64,000 nucleotides of DNA from NCBI GenBank assembly GCA_023512835.1, contig CM042090.1:17289117-17353116 (forward strand), written 5' to 3'. Under the pieces are notes generated by a model. The model saw nothing but the letters and a program-made list of their open reading frames with translations. It did not search any database and was not told where the DNA came from. This document shows positions 22,346-35,401 of the stretch, piece by piece. How positions within the stretch are numbered: the stretch's first letter is position 1; every line of letters begins with the position of its first letter. The position numbers were made by a program, and so were the translations under genes. This DNA is from Taxillus chinensis (Eukaryota; Streptophyta; Magnoliopsida; Santalales; Loranthaceae).

Positions 22346-23193
22346 TAATAGATGCTGTGATGTTGATATAATGTCAGATAAATAGGATAAATCTTAGAAA
22401 TTCACTTTGTATATTACTCATACTAAATCAAATGTATCCAAAAGAAAATTATTATATATGAATAGATTATGCAGGTAAATGTAGGAATATTCTTATTATT
22501 GATATTATTTTTTTATTTTTATTTTATACCAATCGAACAACAGATAAAAAATTTATTCATAACTAAATTATTTACCCGCAAATAAAATTTCCATTTAACC
22601 AAACCAAATTCATCCGTAGGAGTGACAATTTTGCCCTATTTCAACCCACCTCAACTTGGGTCGTCTCGACCAAATTTGCCTTGCCCCGATAAACTATCGG
22701 GTTGGGTTCAGTTCTTGCTTACTTCGTCCCGTTCCAATATTTTAAAATAATTTTAATGTAAAACATCTCGTTTAGCCCTGACTCGATCCGACCTAAAACA
22801 CCAAAACCAACAGTAATACCCAAACTCAACCCGATCCATTGCCATCCTAATTCATCCATATTAAATTTGTATTGAGCCTACAAGGGTTGGACTCATCCAA
22901 TAAAACACCTTATCTCTGGTAATATGTTGCTCTGTAATTGATTTAAGGATTTAATAACTAGAAACTGATATAACCAATTTAATAGGCGAGAGGTTTGAAA
23001 GTTTAGGTATGTTTGGTTGAATTTTTTTTATTTGTATTTTTAAAATGTGATAATTGTTTTTGAGTTAAAAAAAGTTATAAATATAAAAAATTTTCTTGCT
23101 TTGTATGTTTTAAAGAATAAAAATAATATGTTATTATATATTTTTTATATTTTAAAAATAAAACATATAATAGACAAACAAACGCTTTATTTA
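22346..23193. other. AT-rich intergenic
   Basis: No gene. A stretch at about 23007-23180 ('aggtatgtttggttg') resembles the MITE-like element at 19512 but lacks clear paired ends. Confidence 0.4.
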
Positions 23194-23763
23194 GAGCATA
23201 TCCAATGCTAATAACTTAAATTGACTAGCTAAAGTCATATTTAATTTGATATGGGGAGACTTTAACTAATAGCACTCAAATGGTACAATATTTTTTTTCT
23301 TAATATTTATTTGTCCTCATATATCATTTCACTACCTTTATCAAAATTCAAATTCCTAATGAACTAATGTTGGGCGAGGGCACACATAGGGGGCGCATGA
23401 CGGGGGGAACACAGGGGATGGGCGTCGATCTCGTGAGGGGGGCAGGTGATGGAGGGAAGAGCATCAATCTTGTTGGGCACACACGACAAGGGAAACGCAC
23501 GGGGGCGCACGACAGGGGGGAACATAAGGGACGGGCGTCGATCTTGCGGGGGGAAGAGCTAGGGGGGAATGCAGGGGGCGACGGAAAAGGAGAGGAGGAG
23601 GGGGGCATGCAACGGAGAACACAATGCGACAGGAAAAATGCATGATAAATATGAAATTTTATTTTATTTGCTGATCAGTATTTTTTTTTTTTAAATTTAA
23701 CTAAAAGAATAATTTTAATTATATTATATTATAATTAACCATAAACAAAATTTGGAGATGGTC
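23194..23763. mobile_element. TIR element with GC-rich core
   Basis: The ends GAGCATATCCAA and TTGGAGATGGTC pair at 10 of 12 positions. The left flank is TTA; the right target copy is not clear. Between AT-rich sub-terminal zones lies a G-rich core (about 23370-23640) made of diverged direct repeats ('gatgggcgtcgatct', 'gacgggcgtcgatct', 'gcgcatgacgggggg'). The core has long open frames of low complexity but no recognised protein. Confidence 0.5.
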
Positions 23764-23935
23764 GCAGCGCCCAAAATTTGCAATTTTGCGCTAACCATAA
23801 ACAAACATACGGATACAAAAGGTCGCAACTAACCCTGCGTGTCGAAATCTAATTTGGTCCTTTTCAATACCACGCAATAAATAATGTTTTTATTCATCGG
23901 ATAAAGTGTGGGATAATCTGAGAACCTCTCCTGCA

Positions 23936-23964
23936 CTTCTTTCTTTCTTTCTTTCTTTCTTTCG
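23936..23964. repeat. (TTTC)n microsatellite upstream of THF1
   Basis: About six TTTC units in the probable promoter or leader, 140 bp before the ATG. Pyrimidine-rich tracts are common in plant leaders. Confidence 0.8.
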
Positions 23965-24104
23965 TTCTTGTTAAAAGACAATACGCACCGAGAAAAGAAC
24001 AAACAAACAAAAAAACAACAACACTATCTGCGTCTGATTGACAAAAACAATAATAGGATTCGTCCATCTCTCTCCTCGTTGGTGCTCACCTTTGTGTTTG
24101 TCGA

Positions 24105-27100
24105 ATGGCGGCTGTAACTTCGCTGTCATTCTCGGTCTTAGGTCAATCCTCGGAGAAGAAGGTCTTCTCGTGGTCTTCGAGGCCCCGGTTCGTTTCTGGT
24201 GCGGGTACGATTCGCGTTCCCGGCAGCTTTTCTTGCGGCTCTGTCGGTGTTCGGTCTTCCACTTCCAGCTCTCGATTCCACATTCGTTGCGTGTCTGCAG
24301 TTTCAGGTTGGTCTGTGTGTGTGTGTGTGTGTGTTTGTGTTGTCAAGTGATAGAGAACAACATTAAATTTAAATCAAGTACAGTTGCTTTCCTCTTAACT
24401 TACATGATTTGTTCCTTAAAAAATGGAAATTTATATGCACACACACACGGTGTGAGCGTGTGTGTATTTGCTTCCATTTTATTAGTTTGTTGGTTGTTAT
24501 AATATTCTATAATTTAGTTGGAATTACAGCGTAGCATTCTGTTTCAATTCTTTAATTTGGTACACTGGATTGGGTAGGGTATGATAGGATTTAGTTCCAA
24601 GTATCGGATTCAAATTCATAATCTATAATTTCGTAATTTATGGCTTTTTATGGATTTTACCGCTGCAAGTTCATCTTCTGCCTTGACCAAGTTAAAGGCA
24701 TAGATACCCAACATTACTTAAAAAATAACAAATAAAATTGCAAATTGCGTGTTTTGTGCAAAATCACACATGTTTTTTTAATTACTATTATTAATCAAAT
24801 CTTCATAATTTTACCATATATTATCTATCTGTGGTCTGATTTTTATTTACTTTTGATCTTTGGTCTGCACCAGTCATTATAGTCCAAAAACCGTCCAAAG
24901 CATGGACTAAATGAACTTGAAAGAGTATGATTGCCTACCAAATTTTGAAACTTAAGGTTTCCCCCCTTTCTTTTACTGCCTGCAATGAGAAATTCTTATT
25001 TGAAAATATTTTTAAAAATGTTAAAAACTGCATTGTAAATATGAAATTATTGATGTTTCAGTAAATTGGTGGTATTGCAATTTAGATTTCCAGTTTTAAA
25101 CTTTTGGTGGTGAGTCTTATTTATATAATGAATCAAATTCAGTGAAATGATTGGCCTTTTTTCTCTCAAATTCACTTTGCCAAATCATATTAGTATTTTT
25201 CATGCACATTAAAAATATATTTGGAAGCTCATTCATTCAATTTTATTTTCAGATGCCCCCACTGTGTCTGAGACCAAGTTGAAGTTCCTTAAGGCATACA
25301 AGCGACCTATTCCTAGTATTTATAATACCGTGCTTCAGGAGCTGATTGTCCAACAACATTTGATGAGGTACAAGAAGACATACTGTTATGATGCTGTATT
25401 TGCACTTGGGTTTGTTACTGTATATGATCAACTCATGGAAGGATACCCAAGTGATGTGGATCGAGATGCTATTTTTCAGGCTTATATCAAGGCATTGAAC
25501 GAAGACCCAGAACAATATAGGTTTGTCCAATAATTTCTTTTATTTGATAGTCTTTTTTCCCTCCCTCCCAAAATTAATTTGTTGTCATTTGGTGTAACTG
25601 TTAGCAAGACTAAAAAAGCCACAACAAATCTATAAATTAAGTTAAAAATATTTAAAGAAATGCATTTTACAAAAGCTACTAAAGTTGGGGTATGATATTT
25701 GAAAATTTCCTTTTCTATCACGCATGATACGAGAATAGACGAATGAAATAAATATATATGATAATATTTGACATATTAATTGTTTTTTTTGCATATATTT
25801 TAGGTGATGTTTGATTAATATATTTTATATTGCATCCATTTCAGGATTGACGCACAAAAATTAGAAGAGTGGGCCAATACTCAGACTGCAAGCTCATTAG
25901 TTGAGTTTTCATCCAGGGATGGAGAAGTTGAGGGGGTTTTAAAGGACATTGCTGAAAGAGCTGGAGGCAAGGGATGTTTTAGCTACAGCCGTTTCATTGC
26001 TGTAGGCTTGTTTCGTCTTCTTGAGTTGACAAATGCAACAGAACCCACCATTTTAGAAAAGGTTGGACCTCTTGTACCACTAAAACTATTGCAATATATT
26101 TGATATGTGCCCATAAAAAACTGATATAAATAAAATCTGCTCTGGTGCTATGAAGGTTCATACATTTTATGACAGCTGATTGGTTTACTCCGTGATGGGG
26201 TGTTAATGATGTTAAACACGGGTGAGAAATTATATTTGATCCTCAATACATAGACCAGGTTTCTTGTGTTCTGTTTTAGGAACTTGTAAGAGTAGTTTTT
26301 TGAACTCTAAATCAGTTAGAGCTTCAAACTTTCAACTATGAGATGTATAAAATTTTGAATGTTAGAGAATCTGAATGCGAGGAATCCTCCCATCTGCCTT
26401 TTAGATATAATCTTGACCTTCCTCCATAAGCAAGAACACTACTGGGGCCATTTGGGCAAACAGAATGCATGATGTGGACCATGTGGTTTAATGTGGTTTA
26501 AATGTCTAGTTCTATGAGGAGCATTAACCTAAATGTTTTGATGAAATAAGTTCTGATCATGAAAGATTAGTTTGAACAGTACAAGATGAAGGAGGATCCA
26601 AAAAGTTGATTTTCTAAAAATGCATGCTCAACTCTTAATTGAAGGTAAAAGATTTGGAAGAACAATTAATTTTCGTAAATTATCACTGTCGCTTCAGTGA
26701 TGAAGATTTACCAACGCCCTCCTAGCCCACTGGTCAGGAGGGCCTAAGCCCAAAATTACCTGATTTCAAAACTGTTGAGAAGCAGAGTTGTGTGGTATTA
26801 ACACTAATGCTTGAGCATGCCTGGACGGAATTACCTGGGTGCTCGGGTGTTATGTCTCATGTACCGCAGTATTAGGGTCTTTCTCACCTTCGGGGTGAAA
26901 GATACCTGTTGTTTATCAATAAAAAAATGATGCAGCTTCAAAATTTTATTATTCAATGCATAGCAATCAAGGAGATGGACTGTCATGCTATAACATGATT
27001 TTAAGGGTTAAATTTGAATTAGGATAATTAATACACACTCTATATAGTCTTGAGGACGGACCCTTAATGATTTAGACGCTGGGCAGTTGATATAGTAACA

Positions 27101-27680
27101 CATTTTAGTTGATTGGCTCTTAACCAGTTAGCCTTCAAGCGATACCTTGAAGTTTGGCTGGCATGAATTCTGGTTTTACTTTTCCATGGCAGCAATTCTG
27201 TGTATTGAAATAACTGAATGAAGGACTAGTCAAATTTACATGGACAAAAATACTTCTTAAGTTTAGTATAGAAAGCGTGGAGCCTTGCCTTTTATTATGG
27301 ATTTTTAATGTGACGTCCAGGTTGCTGACAATGGGATTCACATTCTGTGGCTTTGTGTTAGCTTTGTGCAGCCTTAAACATCAACAAGAGAAGCGTGGAT
27401 CGGGACCTTGATGTTTACCGCAACATGTTGTCTAAACTGGTTCAAGCCAAAGAGCTGCTGAAGGAATATGTGGATAGGTAAATCAGATCATTTCGGTGTT
27501 GCTTTATTGTTTCATAGTACTGAAGGGAACTTAAGAGGATTGGTGCCATAGCCTTGACATAATATTCTACTGCTATTGACCTGTAGGGAGAAGAAAAAGC
27601 GAGAAGAAAGAGCAGGGGTTGAGAAGGCTAATGAAGCCATTGCAAAATGTTTGGGGGATTACCTATATGCAAGGCACTAG
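24105..27680 (+). CDS. THF1: THYLAKOID FORMATION 1 (Psb29), chloroplastic
   Basis: THF1/Psb29 is a plastid protein needed for thylakoid membrane biogenesis and normal FtsH protease and photosystem II-LHCII dynamics; the Arabidopsis protein has also been reported to interact with a G-alpha protein. Exons: 24105-24306, 25253-25520, 25845-26061, 27362-27477, 27587-27680, all GT-AG with matching phases, giving 298 residues (Arabidopsis about 300). Residues 1 to about 65 are Ser/Arg-rich with few acids, a chloroplast transit peptide ending near RCVSAVS. The Psb29 domain starts at DAPTVSETKLKFLKAYKRP, includes VLQELIVQQHLMRYKKTY and IDAQKLEEWA, and ends in a charged, probable coiled-coil tail (REKKKREERAGVEKANEAI). 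The start ATG is the first in the long pyrimidine-rich leader and opens the transit peptide. A (GT)n run follows the first donor site, and a SINE sits in intron 3. Confidence 0.96.
24313..24334. repeat. (GT)n microsatellite just inside THF1 intron 1
   Basis: Eleven GT units start about 6 nt after the 5' splice site. Confidence 0.85.
26706..26927 (+). mobile_element. tRNA-derived SINE in THF1 intron 3
   Basis: The head has a box-A-like TAGCCCACTGG and a box-B-like GATTTCAAAAC, followed by a unique body and an A-rich end ('tcaataaaaaaa'). It is flanked by TGATGAAG (26698-26705) and TGATGCAG (26928-26935), a plausible 8-bp target duplication with one change. No coding frame. Confidence 0.55.
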
Positions 27681-28570
27681 CAAAGTCGGTGCTGGTCATC
27701 TTTTAAATGTTTAAAACATATTTTACCCTCAGATTGTCATTTTGCTGCAGTAGAAATGTTTGGATACGATGATCCAAATTTGCTCTAACATCACCGTGTG
27801 ATTATTGTAAAAAAAGGGAGCATTTATGTTTCCAATTTTATTTGTACTACCTCACTGTAACTGTATTTCATAAATACCACTAAAACAAGTTAAAGCATAT
27901 ATAAACGTTTCCGGATGTTTCATGACTTGTTGCCGTTTTGATCTGTTCTGGTAGGCATTCGATTTTCATGGGATAATTTACTTATTTATCTTATTTTTAC
28001 ATATTTTCGAGACAATAAATTTTCTTAATCACTATTTATTAAAGTAATATTTTACATTATTTTTTATTTAATAATTATATGAAGAAAGTAAACAGTTTCT
28101 TTAATAAATTAAAAAATATTATATAAATTGTATATAAAAATTAAATATAAAACTCTGTTTTGGTGATGATTTTTTAATTTTTTAAAATAAAAAACAGATA
28201 GCCATTGAAAAAAATAAATAAATTTAAAACTATTATATAAATTGTATAAAAAAATTAAATATAAAATTATGCTGTGGCGATAATTTTATAATTTTATAAT
28301 TCTTTTCTTAAATAAAAAAACAAAAAATTTATACTAGTGCTCTAACAATTGAATTAAGAGCATATGTAAAATCATGAAATTTTTTAAAACAAAAAAGTGT
28401 AACTTCCAATCGAAAATCATGAAAATGTGCAATTTTATAGAGCAAATCATAATGGGACATTAACATGTGGGCAAAGTCTGCAACATCAGTTAACCGCGAC
28501 TCACTGACTGCATATGATTTGAAGAAACTGGAGGATTGACTGGGACCAAAGCATTCGGTTAAAAGGGAAT
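27681..28570. other. Convergent intergenic region between THF1 and the DAG kinase
   Basis: Holds the 3' ends of both genes. An internal direct repeat of about 65 bp is seen ('tatataaattgtat' and 'aattaaatataaaa' at about 28119 and 28233). Nothing else is recognised. Confidence 0.5.
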
Positions 28571-31500
28571 TCAACTTAAGTGAGATACATCTATCCCATC
28601 GGAAGGGATCTTAAATGTATCTGCAGCCCCAAACTTCCTCCAGTCTTTTTCTTGAACAGAGTCTTCCCCGTCACTATCCTCTTCCTCTGCATCATGAGTA
28701 GAAGGTGTTGAGGGATCGTTGACACTTTCGGACTTGCAATCCTGGGTGGCAAGGATGTTTACACGGCCAAGGTGGGATATTTCTATGACAACGGTGTCAT
28801 CTTCCTTTGGGAGCGGCTGCTTCCAGGGTTCCCCATCAATCCTCATGAATGTATGGTCAGCTGCACCTTTATGAAATTCAAAGCGGATGCGGTGTGCCTG
28901 GAAACAAAATGAATAACAAATAAACCATGTGAAATGCAAAGTGATATTCTCTATTCACGCATAAATCGTATCCCCACATCATAGATATAAAGAACACTAA
29001 GACATGCAATTGCACTAGTAGACTAGATCAGAAGTGCACATGCATGGGTTCAACCCCAGATAATTTCTTACCAAGTCGAATTCTAATGCCTTGCTGGTAT
29101 GATCATAGCTTGAAGCTTCTAAATTTGGAAACAACCATATAATACGGAGACATTTTCAAATTAATTCATTTCTTACTTGTGCAAGACGTGTTCCATGTCC
29201 ATTGGGAGCAAGCAAAACAAGCCCATGCCAAGCGTCTCTAAAGCCAACTACTTCCAGAAGGCCATCATCTACATAAGGTTCAGTCAAATCTCTCTGCAGG
29301 CCAGATCCCAAAAGAGTTCATTAGATATATAACAATTTAAGAAGTCTCTAATGTGCTTTCAAGAAAGAGACAGCAAATAAGTTTAGCTCTATATTACAAA
29401 AGAGAGAACACAGTGGAACCCACATCACGAGTTTTCTTCTTGTTTGGTGTTCCCCAAGGATTCAATCCACCAGAAAAACTGGGCAAGTTCAGGCATACAA
29501 TTGACCTTATGCTGCATTAGTAAATAAAGGGTCATTTGAAGAACACTAACGAAAAGACAACTGCTTTCACAACTACGATCAAAATATCAAAAACAGGGAA
29601 CATAATTGGAAAATGGAAAGTTTATTTTTTCAGTTTTTTGGAACTTAGCAGAATGTGAACGTTACAGCTGCTTTTCCTAAGCTGCTTATTGAAAAGACAC
29701 TGATTTCACAACTACAATCAAAATATCAAAAACAGGGGGCTTAATTGGAAAATGGAAAGTATTGTTTCAGTTTTTTGGAATTTCAGCACCAGTGTGAATG
29801 TAACACCTTGTTTTCCTCAGTTTGTAGACAAATAAACCAATACATGAATACAATCTGTTTTCCTGGCTAAACATTCACCAACAACTAATTTAGTTGTGTT
29901 AATACAACAATATGAACGATAGGTTAAGTATCGTTTACAATATCAAAAGTTAAAACAAGATAAAAGGATTGATATTAAATGTAGCAAAGAAGTATTTCCT
30001 CGTGTATTGGCTGTCTAATATTCTTATAGGTTTTAACACGGATATATAGTAATTTGTCCCATTCTAATTTCTATTTTTTATGTAGTTATTTTAATATTAT
30101 AGGAAGAACTGCATGCAACCTAGGGTTAGACTGTAATTAAACTAAAGTAGCTTTTTTGATCGGCTTGGACACCTTACATAGTAAGTGTTTACTTTTAAAT
30201 GTTCTTCGTCATCCCTTTGATTTTTTTCTTTTGGCTCTAGAAATGATTTCTGAAGATTTGTATTCAAAAATAATTTTTAAAAATCAAAATATAAAATAAA
30301 ATATAAAAGTCAATTACTTCATGGTCTAGGACTTCTCATTTACCATAAGAAATGGTCATTTTACTAAACCCTATTTTATCGGATAATATCCCTTTTGAAC
30401 GGGTAATGATTTGAGCAATAGGTTTTGCCCCGGTTAGGTATGGATATAGAGGATTTTGATGACAAGAAACATCTTCTAATCAAATATCTACTTTTTTACT
30501 TTATGAGATGCATTTGATGACAAGAAACATCTCACAGGTCTTATGTGTCTTCAAGTTTCACTTTCAGCAATAAACATCTCCTAATCATTTAAGCCGTAAA
30601 AGTAAACTTGAAAATTCATGAACATTAAAAACGCAATATATGAACATATAATAAGTAAACAATTAAACATGTTTTTGAAAAATAAATAGTGTATATTTCT
30701 TAATAATTCTTATTTTTGGACGATTTCAAAAATATAACCATTCAAAAGACAAATTAAACTCCAACTAAATGTAAGCTCAACTTCTTCACACTTCTGGCAT
30801 CATCCATATATTAAAACATAAAATAAATATTTTATAACATAATTTTCCTCTTTTTTCATGGCCTTTTAACTATTTGTAATTATTGCTCCAAAACAATCTT
30901 GTGGATTAAGAAACTTTTGATGATTGATGAACTCCTCCATAGTCATATTGAACAACTTATTAATAACAATCTTCAATTAAATTATTCTTTTGAAAATACA
31001 AAACTTTCTTTAAATATTCATTGCCAAGCCGAATTTTGTTATGTTATTACAAAGGGTTAGATCATAGTTTTGGTAAGGCAATGGTACATCATTGCAGTGG
31101 ATTTACCTTCCATTTGCTATCAATCTAGAACATTCTCCAATTCGCCGTGCTTTATTTGTTTCAATTTATTTGTTAATGTCATAAGTAATGATAATCCAAA
31201 CAGACTAAATTGACATCTTTAGACACAATACATATCTCTATACCTATGCCTAAAAAAGCATCTAAAAACTTTGATTACAGACTAAATTCGAATTCAATTA
31301 AAATTGATATTATTGGCATTTAAATATATCCATTTAATATGAACACATTCGACCTGTTTAGCATTTTTATCAACATATATATATTATTTAATGTAATTTC
31401 ATAATATTTACATAGCTAAGTGGTTAAGCTTACCATTAACCACATTCATGTCTAAGTTCAATCTCACTAAGTTCTGTTTATGTATGAATTATTTGCATTA

Positions 31501-34500
31501 ATTTCATGAGGTATACATAACTCAGCTGGTTAGAGCTCCTTTGTGGCCATCATCATGCACAAGTTTGAAGCATCAAGTTGAAGGACCTTTATACATGGTT
31601 AATTCCTACATAGGCAATAATATAGGGATATCTGCTATCTATATGCCTTTTCCAATAATTATAATTTTAGGCAAGAAATTTAGAAAAAAAGTAGTCATAA
31701 ACTGAGAATCCCTCAAAAGTGGTCATGATCGATGTACAAAGGGTTTAAAATTTTCAAATAGAGCAAAAACATGTACTGAAACCAATTGTTGAGATTTTTC
31801 TTAGAAATGAATTGAATGTCAATACACTTGTGAGGGGAAAGGTTGAAAATACAAAAAATAACTAATCAATATCATATGTGACTAAATGTCCACCAATGTA
31901 ATATAGAAGAAAATTCAATTATAGTTTACGAAACAATATAACTGTAATAGTAAGAAAGATATAAACACACAAATCTAGGAAGGTTCAAAAATATACCCAC
32001 AACACTATTTAGCAACAAATGCTTCTTTTCCTTTGTTAATTGAGTAAGAAACCAATACAATGTATTTTCTTGGGTAAACACTAACCAATAACTATTTGAG
32101 TTGCATTGAGACAACAATCTCAAGAATAGTTAAATGTTGCTAGCAATATATGCACATATATAAGGGGAGACTGTATTAAAGTAGATATATAGTCATTTGT
32201 CCCGTTCTAATTTCTATTTTTTTGTATGTAGTTATTTTAATATCATAGGAAGAACTACATGCAACTTAGGGTTAGACTGTAATTAAACTAAAGTAGCCTT
32301 TTTAATCGGATTGGACACCTTACATAGTAAGCGTTTACTTCTAAATGTTCTTCGTCACCCCTTTGAATTTTTTTCTTTTGGTTCTAGAAACGATTTCTGA
32401 ACATTTGTATTCAAAAATAATTTTTTAAAATTTAAATATAAAATATAACCAGCTCAATTACTTTATAGTCTAAGACTTTTCATTTACAACAAGGGATGAT
32501 CATTCTACCCACCCTATTTTATCGGATAATACCCGTTTTGAACGGGTAATGATTTGAGCAACAGGTTTTGCTCGGGTTAGGTATGGGTATAGAGGAGTTT
32601 GATGACAAGAAATATCTTCTAATAAGATATCTACTCTTTTACCTTTATGAGATGCATTTGATGACAAGAAACATCTCACGGGTCTTGACTTAAATGATAT
32701 TAGGACCGTTTTTTGCGCCTTTAAATTTTACTTTCAGCAAAGATATTTGATTATTTTTGTTCATGAGCTTTAAAAAAAGCTTATTTTAAAACTCCATTTC
32801 TAAGCTAATTCAAACCATTTAATATTTTTACCAACTCATAAATAATCATTGTTTACAAATTATACAACATTTAAATAGCTCAAATAATTTACATTTTCCC
32901 AAAACTCTATTGCTTTGATTTAATTCCCACCAGCTCTTTTATTCATTTTCATTTTCTTCCCATCCCATGTATCCCAATTCCCAAGTTAACAATTCGAGTT
33001 CCATCCGGTCTTGAAAATCTTAAAGACTAAAAGCTTGCAAATCAGCAAAAAATCAAATTTCAAAAGAAGCTAAAGCTTGAATTTACTTCTTTACAATTCT
33101 GACCAATAAAAACTTTAATATCCCCTCCCCTACTGGATTTTTTATTTTTCTCTTTGAAAGATAATTATAATAACAAACTAGCTTAGCTTGACAAAACATA
33201 TGCAAAAAATCTTTCCATTAAAGCAATAATGGATATTTTACAGAGAATATGAATAAATTATAGAACAAGATTATGAAATTAGTAATCAAAGCATTAGAAA
33301 TGAAAGAGAAAGCTCAGCTGAATCAAGTATGCCATTAATTTACCTGGAAGGTAAATTGAGTTCTTGCCATTGACCAGCAGTTTTCATGACCTTAACCTTA
33401 GCAAGGTGAGCTATGTTTCTGCATTAAATCGGAATACTTTCAGAAAATAAAAAAATAATAAAAACAACTAATGCATACATTATGCAATCGCTCAAACAAA
33501 ATAGATTTTTTAAGGGGGGGGGGGGGGGGGGGGGGTCTTAATGCAAACCATTTTTTCCAATGTAAAGTGATAATGCCTAAATCATAAATATGAATAACAT
33601 ATTAGCATGTCATCTAAACTTTTTAAGAAAAAAAATATAAATATAAATAAATCATTTAATCACCCCTCTCTTCTATTGGGCATCACCCAGAATAACACAA
33701 AGAATGCTAAATAGCAATACAAGGATAAAACATGCAAAATTTTAGGAACTACTAAAGCATAAATAAATTTGCATCCAACACCCGAAAGAAAGTAAAACAT
33801 AATATGAAAATGAACATGTGATAAAATTTAGCCAAATCCCCTATATATGTTCCAGCAATTTAAAGGCTTTCAAAGAAAAACAAAAGATAAAAAACAAAAA
33901 CAGAACTAGGGGAAATACAATAAAGGAAAACATGAGATAAAAACTGAAGTGAGAGTTCAAATTTTATGGCTGGTTCACTCACCCTGAAGAAGGATGAAAA
34001 ACAGAAGCCATAAACCATCCTTGCGTGCATCCGACTTTAGCATAAGTACTCTGATAAACCCAAACAAAAGAACCAACATTTACCATAAGATTTGATGAGT
34101 AACTTATGTGCACGCAAATATCAGACACTGAACAAATGACATGCATAAATGATAAGTTACATGATCTAAAATCTAAAACAATAAATTATATTTATATTAT
34201 CATCTAGTTAATAACCAGGATATAGAAAAGTACCAAAAACGCATAGAATACACAGAAATAAAAACAAATATATTAATTTAAATCTATACTCAAGTTTGGT
34301 GTCACCCTTAAGTCGAACGGTAGTAAACAAATCCATGTAAAAAAATATAAAAAGAAACTCTAAAGTATTAAATTTTATGCTTTGCAAAAATGTAAATATT
34401 AATGGAAAAAGTAGAATATAAATTACCAAGATCATACTCAAGTTCATCATCTGCTAAATCACTTAAAATTATTAATGTATATAAGTCTAAAATGGAACAC

Positions 34501-35366
34501 ATCATAGCAATCCAAGTTCTATTCTTCATCTTTTTTTTAGTTATGACCATCTAGATCTTGACAATGTACCATCTAAAGCGAAGTAACTACCTGGTTAACT
34601 AACTGATTTTTAAATTTTTCAGGATGCAGCTTCCGCTCAGTATGAAACGCGTATGATACCTGAGCATCCATCCCTGCAAAATGATTAAAAAAAATACAAT
34701 ATTTTTTTTGTTTTAAAATCTGAATTCTGGCAGACTTCAATACAAGCAGCCAGCAATAGGCATTAAGAAACAGCTAAACATATATGATACTTAACCAACG
34801 ATTCCATCCAATATGTTCGAGGATGATTCCAACCAATAAAGAAATAACTACACAAATTGGGCACTTCATTTTTCAGTATAAGAAATGATGAAATACATTA
34901 TATATAAAAAGCATTTGTTCCAGTTATTTTCATATTCGGCACCTATATAGGCTTATTCTATTGATCCCTCATTCTGAAAATTCATATCAATACTTGATAT
35001 ATAATTTATTCTCTACCATAGTGATCCATGCATTGCACTAATATAGGCATTGCCATATTGCATGATGCATCTATATGAAGAACGTGTACTTATAAATAGA
35101 TAAAAATGTTTGCATGTGCATGTAAGAGAGTATTAACAAGCAGTGGGTATCAAACCCACATTAAATCAGGGCCCCAGCGATGGTTTGAGCTAATTTTAGT
35201 CCCTGATAACATTATTGTTACTGGAATCAATGCATTTATCAAACAAACCTAATTAGTATTTTATCAACCTAATCAAATAGCTGCTCATGAACAGTGGCAC
35301 ATCTGCATCCCTACTCAATCTGAAGGTAGACAGTCAAGAAATGGCAGTAGATATCAGTTGAAAGAA

Positions 35367-35401
<35 letters not shown>

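Noticed and set aside
24038..24502. 154-codon frame overlapping THF1 exon 1
   Set aside because: Wrong frame for the transit peptide and runs into the intron microsatellite.
31518..31590. Functional tRNA gene
   Set aside because: Only a box A is good; no acceptor stem or anticodon arm could be paired.
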